A stretch of DNA of 64,000 nucleotides, from assembly GCF_037975245.1 (NCBI RefSeq), contig NC_092578.1, positions 8,027,501 through 8,091,500 of the forward strand, given 5' to 3'. Origin of the DNA: Apostichopus japonicus. Lineage: Eukaryota; Echinodermata; Holothuroidea; Aspidochirotida; Stichopodidae. A model generated the notes under the pieces. The model was not told the origin of the DNA. It saw only the letters and a program-made list of their open reading frames with translations, and searched no databases. Both the position numbers and the translations under genes were made by a program. Of the stretch, positions 60,070 to 64,000 are shown piece after piece. How positions within the stretch are numbered: position 1 is the first letter of the stretch; each line of letters starts with the position of its first letter.

Positions 60070-60415
60070 CTTTTCGCTGCATCGCATGAACACATTACTA
60101 CACAACAATTGATCGCACTGCACTACATGACTACGCAAAACTTAATAACACTGCATTGTATGACCACTTGACTACACAACACTTCACCACACTGCACTGC
60201 ATAACCACATAAGTACATAAGACTCCATCACGCTGTACTACTACATGACTTAATGACTACTCCAAATTTCATCGTTATGCACTACCTGACTACATGACTA
60301 CGCAGGCCACCATCATATTTTACTACATGACTACACAAGTACGCAAAACTTCATCACACCGCACTGCTGCTACATAAGTACACAAATCTTTCTCGCACTA
60401 CACTACCATATGACA
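60070..60415. repeat. Degenerate ACTACA-type minisatellite
   Basis: Loose repeats, about 50-60 bp apart, of actacatgactacgca, aacttcatcaca(c)c and gcactgcact words. Confidence 0.7.
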
Positions 60416-60419
60416 AGGT

Positions 60420-61470
60420 TGTAGCATCTGCTATTCCGTGCTATCCGGTGGGCCCTTAAGTACATTGTTCATGTTGTGACTTTCTGTGGTATCGACTCTC
60501 ATCTGAAATTGCAGAGATGCTATACTTTCGGTCGCCCATTTTCTGTTGATTGAAACATTGATCTATCCAGCAAAGTAAAAAAAAAAAAAATTCACCGGCC
60601 AAACTGCACATCGAAAGCGTGTATTAATTTTCTTGAGAGATCTTTTACAGAGCTTTACAAATCTTTGCTTTGATTAAGAGATTAGATCGCACACATTAGG
60701 ACTAATATGACAGCACCCTCTGTTTTGAAGCTAAGGAGTATACCATTGTGTAGCATACGCCTATTGAAAGCCCCATTAACTTACGCACTAAATCAAAAAG
60801 TAATGTGATCTCTCTATCTAACAGAAGTTCTCACTAGCTAAACGCTACCTATCACTGGACAGCTGACAAGTTGACCATTTACGGCACCACCAAGTTTTTG
60901 TATCATGGCCTTGCAGATTTTTGTTGGTACGCTACTCCTGGTAGGCCTTAAAGGGTGCAACATTGCCTCCATCGAACCGATTTTTGTACCACATGCGCTG
61001 CCATTCAAGATCTTTAGTATGCAAGCCACAACAAACCAGAACCTGATTGATAACATATCAAAAACGATTTTCTCCAGCTGCTTACTGGCACATTTTCTGA
61101 GATGGAAGAACACTCGGGCAAAATGATATAGACTCAATATAGACAATAGGAGTATGCCATCATTGACAGTGGCTATGTGATAAACAGATTAACACTTGAT
61201 ATCCATCATGAAACAAAACGAACTTTTGCGATCGTTTTAAAGGAGTTCTAAACGTTAACATTTTTACCTAGTGAATTGCCAATATCTGTACATAGAATAG
61301 AAAAATGATCCGATGTTAGCAGGGAAATCACGTCTACTATCTTGATCATACCTGAACAAGAGAGTGCTTTCTATCATATTTAAACGATGTAATGGATGAA
61401 ATCTGAATTTGTTTTGTTTTTCATCCTTTAAAGTCATCTATGTAAATGCTATATATTTATACCCACCTCT
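60420..61470. other. Intronic sequence, no exon recognised
   Basis: Overlapping ORFs on opposite strands at 60838-61146 (102 aa minus) and 60905-61126 (73 aa plus) have somewhat higher GC but no recognised domain or splice pair. An additional exon here cannot be excluded. Confidence 0.35.
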
Positions 61471-61474
61471 TTAG

Positions 61475-63435
61475 ATGGAGCAGTTAAGGAAACGAAGCCG
61501 CCAGCCGATGTAGTCCAACTTATGACCGGTTGCCCAGACGGTTGGCCTTTTGAGGTCGTGAGTCGAGATGAGAACGGCTCACCGTTAATGCAAGTTTGCA
61601 GAAGTGAAAAGCAAGATGGTAACTGGCGATGTGCTGAAGGTTGGATGAGATTGAGAAAGGAGATGACATGTATTCCCCATAGCAATCCCCATAGCAACCC
61701 CCATAGCAATCCCCATAGCAACCCCCATAGCAACCCCCATAGCAATCCCCGTAGCAATCCCCATAGCATTCCCCATAGCAACGAGTTACGTCGCGATCTC
61801 GTGAAGCAGCCAAAATACGCGCCCTTATCAGACGAACGTAAGTTACTTTTTATACACGTTCCAAAAGCTGGAGGAACATCTCTAGAAACGTCGTTTCTTT
61901 TCGACGACAGACGGAGAGCACTCGGAGGTGTATACCTTGGTGGTCATTCTAACATAAACGACTTCGACCAGGAATTCTTCCGGAGTTACCATAAATTTTG
62001 CATGATCCGCCACCCATGTTCTCGATTAATATCGACATGGAGTTACTATTCTCAAAACTTGGGAAATCGTGGTGATGCCCTTTGGACACAAAAATTCATG
62101 AGCGAAGCATCAAAGTCATCTTTCGATTGGTTTGTCGAAAAGACTCTGTATCCCGGGGGACAAGTTCACGTCAATAATCAGGTTCATCTTCAAACACAGG
62201 TTGGTATGATATTTGACGACAATGATCTCCTCGCTTTGAATCAAGTACTAGTGTTTGAAAATTGGAATGAGAGCATCAACGAACTCGGTAGACGGATAAA
62301 CACTGACGTGAGTTCTCTTAAAGAGACTCATAAATTATCGAGTAAACATAAGAGTTGTTCCGAGATGTACACGCCCAAGACGTGGCAGAAAATGATCGAG
62401 TTATACGCTATGGACTTTTGTGTGCTCGGGTATTCAACCAATTTAACTGAAGTTGACAAATATCCATCTTTGATTGATCAAAACTACGAATTAACTCAAC
62501 GTTACAAAACTTGTACTGTGAAATTGGAATTAAAACTGAACAATACAATACAGGCGAAACATATCGATTCACTAAACAAATCAGATTTACATAAATCAGT
62601 GCAAGAGGAAGGCGAGTGCACTATCTACACATATTATCAACCAATAAAAGGTCAAGCCGTGGATAAACTCAGCGCAGCAGAAGTCACTCTTAAAGCGTGG
62701 AAATCTGCGTGGTCGGACGCTGGTTGGCGTCCTCGAGTGTTATCGGAGGATGACGCTCGGAAACATCCGGAATATATATCTCTACGCACCAGGTTTGAAC
62801 GATTACCAACGATAAATGTAAAAGAGTATGAAATGTCTTGTTTTATTAGACACGTTGCCATGGCAGCAGTTGGCGGCGGATGGATGTCTGATTACGATGT
62901 TTTACCATTTGATTTACCTAAATGTACCAAACCATTCAACCGTGGCGAATTCACCGCGTATAATCTATACACACCTAGCCTCGTATCGGCAAACAGTTCT
63001 GAGTATACACGTGTTGCGAACTTGATGGCTGATATCAATTGGCGCGACAGTCCCGAGGTCTTCTCCTACCTGGGACAATTTCACGTTTCCGATATGCACG
63101 TATTGAAAAAGTTGTTCCAAGACAGGAAGATAAAGACCATGAGGGTCGTAATGGAGGCCAAAGTAATTTTCAAAACTCCCTTTAGCTGTGACCTATTGCT
63201 AAATCACAGGGCCACCACGAATGACACGCCAAAACATATGTGGGCGGTGCATTATTCCCATGAATCTTTCAGAATAATTCGAAAAGCTAACATGTCTTCC
63301 CTCTGGCCAGGATCATCTTGGAATAGCAAAAGTTTTAATGAAGGAATTGAAGATAAGAGAGGGAAATTTATGGCAGAATCTATCAATTATCTTATAGAAA
63401 CGTGCATGACAGATGCGAAAATTGTGGTCTCTTAA
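61475..63435 (+). CDS. Exon 2: sulfotransferase-glycosyltransferase fusion
   Basis: The last coding exon of a predicted 716-residue Golgi enzyme. The acceptor (acccacctctttag) is at 61474. The first in-frame ATG of the exon is 61522, but splicing to exon 1 (54947-55136) gives the signal-anchor. Full-length numbering: Cys-rich stem about 82-129 (CPDGWPF, CRSEK, WRCAEGW), nine PHSN units at 131-166, and a sulfotransferase family 2 domain about 184-382. That domain has the 5'-phosphosulfate loop PKAGGTSLE (193-201) and the 3'-phosphate motif RHPCSRLIS (242-250), which bind PAPS. A second domain (about 445-670) has RHVAMAAVGGGWMSDYDVLP with DxD at 536-538, as in GT32-like and related nucleotide-sugar transferases. 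Predicted role: sulfating, and perhaps glycosylating, secreted glycans. The acceptor substrate is unknown. The ORF is intact with several N-glycosylation sites. Confidence 0.82.
61675..61782 (+). repeat. Coding 12-bp minisatellite (PHSN x9)
   Basis: The unit ccccatagcaa(t/c) is repeated nine times in frame, encoding Pro-His-Ser-Asn (one PRSN, one PHSI). It lies in the stem between the Cys-rich segment and the sulfotransferase domain, where a flexible spacer of variable length would be tolerated. Confidence 0.95.
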
Positions 63436-63486
63436 ATTTAAAACAGCGTTTGTAGTGTTATTTCTCTCGCTTTAAAACTAGTTTGG

Positions 63487-63488
63487 CT

Positions 63489-63519
<31 letters not shown>

Positions 63520-63533
63520 TTATATTATTATTA

Positions 63534-63568
<35 letters not shown>
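63487..63568. repeat. (TTA)n microsatellite
   Basis: About 80 bp of TTA/ATT triplets with a few interruptions, abutting the LINE fragment that follows. Confidence 0.95.
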
Positions 63569-63569
<1 letters not shown>

Positions 63570-64000
63570 GACTTAAATCTTGTATTTCTTCTCTTGTAGG
63601 GTCTACACAAACTGGTTTCATTAAGGGTCGTTTCATTGGCGAGAATATAAGATGTATTTTGGATTTAATTGATTATACAACTGACAGTAAAATTTCAGGG
63701 TTTTTGCTTTTTGTTGATTTTGAGAAGGCATTCGACAAGATTGAATGGAGTTTTATTCAGAAAACCCTTGCTTACTTTAATTTTGGTGAAGATTTTAGGA
63801 AATGGGTTTCTGTACTTTACAATAATAGTATGGCTTGCGTAATCAATAACGGCTACTCAACAGGTTACTTCCGTATTGGTAGAGGAGTTAGGCAGGGTTG
63901 CCCCTTGAGTCCTTATAATTATTTGTTTATTTTATGTGCAGAACTCTTATCACTTAGTGTTTTGTATAATAAGGAAATAAGGGGCCTTTGTGTAGGAAAC
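63569..64000 (+). mobile_element. Tx1/L1-like LINE reverse transcriptase, partial
   Basis: An open frame from 63569 to the window end contains TQTGFIKGRFIGENIRCILD, LLFVDFEKAFDKIEW (motif A, catalytic Asp) and GVRQGCPLSPY, then YLFILCAELL. These are RT motifs of the L1/Tx1 group. No stop occurs in 144 codons. The 5' part (endonuclease, start codon) is missing here, so the copy is 5'-truncated at the microsatellite. The YADD region would lie beyond the window. Confidence 0.88.

Noticed and set aside
60838-61146. 102-aa minus ORF and overlapping 73-aa plus ORF
   Set aside because: No motif, no splice pair, and open frames on both strands suggest chance or an old fragment; kept only as a note.
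61449-61813. Minus-strand ORFs with GMAMGIAMGV or WGLLWGLL repeats
   Set aside because: Antisense of the coding PHSN repeat of the sulfotransferase exon.

Overview
This window looks like AT-rich, repeat-dense nuclear DNA of a marine invertebrate animal. The evidence is spliced gene structure (GT-AG introns, short isolated exons, a 6.3 kb intron), animal-type non-LTR retrotransposons (L2/CR1-like, Tx1/L1-like, R2/HERO-like), a Penelope-like remnant, hAT, Mutator-like and TA-flanked DNA elements, tRNA-derived SINEs and many minisatellites. Words such as aggcctag and taggcctac suggest an echinoderm or a related deuterostome, but this is a weak inference. I see no prokaryotic features.

Layout. 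0-9 kb: diverged interspersed repeats, an L2-like LINE tail, a (TAC)n microsatellite carrying a 1.5 kb hAT-type element with an 8-bp target duplication, two tRNA-derived SINEs and a possible Penelope-type terminal hairpin. 9.5-12.9 kb: an uninterrupted R2/HERO-type reverse transcriptase plus restriction-like endonuclease ORF (minus strand). 13-27 kb: mostly decayed repeats, one unexplained coding-like fragment (17.1 kb), a candidate terminal exon (20.9 kb), a hAT-like element (23.9-25.5 kb) and a Penelope-like fragment with a GIY-YIG end (26.6-27.2 kb). 28-33 kb: isolated candidate exons on both strands and a Mutator-like element (X1) with a second element nested inside it. 38-43 kb: further candidate exons, including a three-exon small ORF at 41.36-43.07 kb. 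44-52 kb: three minisatellite blocks, one of them enclosed by terminal inverted repeats. 54-63.4 kb: the main gene, followed by the start of a Tx1/L1-type LINE that runs off the window.

The main gene has two visible coding exons that join in phase. Exon 1 encodes a signal-anchor and exon 2 encodes a sulfotransferase domain followed by a DxD glycosyltransferase-like domain. This predicts a roughly 716-residue type II Golgi protein that could both glycosylate and sulfate a glycan. Its upstream region has a diverged duplicate 8.4 kb away that lacks a downstream exon. Its intron contains a Mutator-like element interrupted by a TA-flanked element, one of whose inverted-repeat arms holds a 24-copy 10-bp minisatellite. 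A recurring theme is DNA elements with inverted-repeat ends whose interior is a tandem array of self-complementary words (47.0-49.4 kb, 58.8-59.3 kb, probably 51.3-51.7 kb). This is the least conventional structure in the window.
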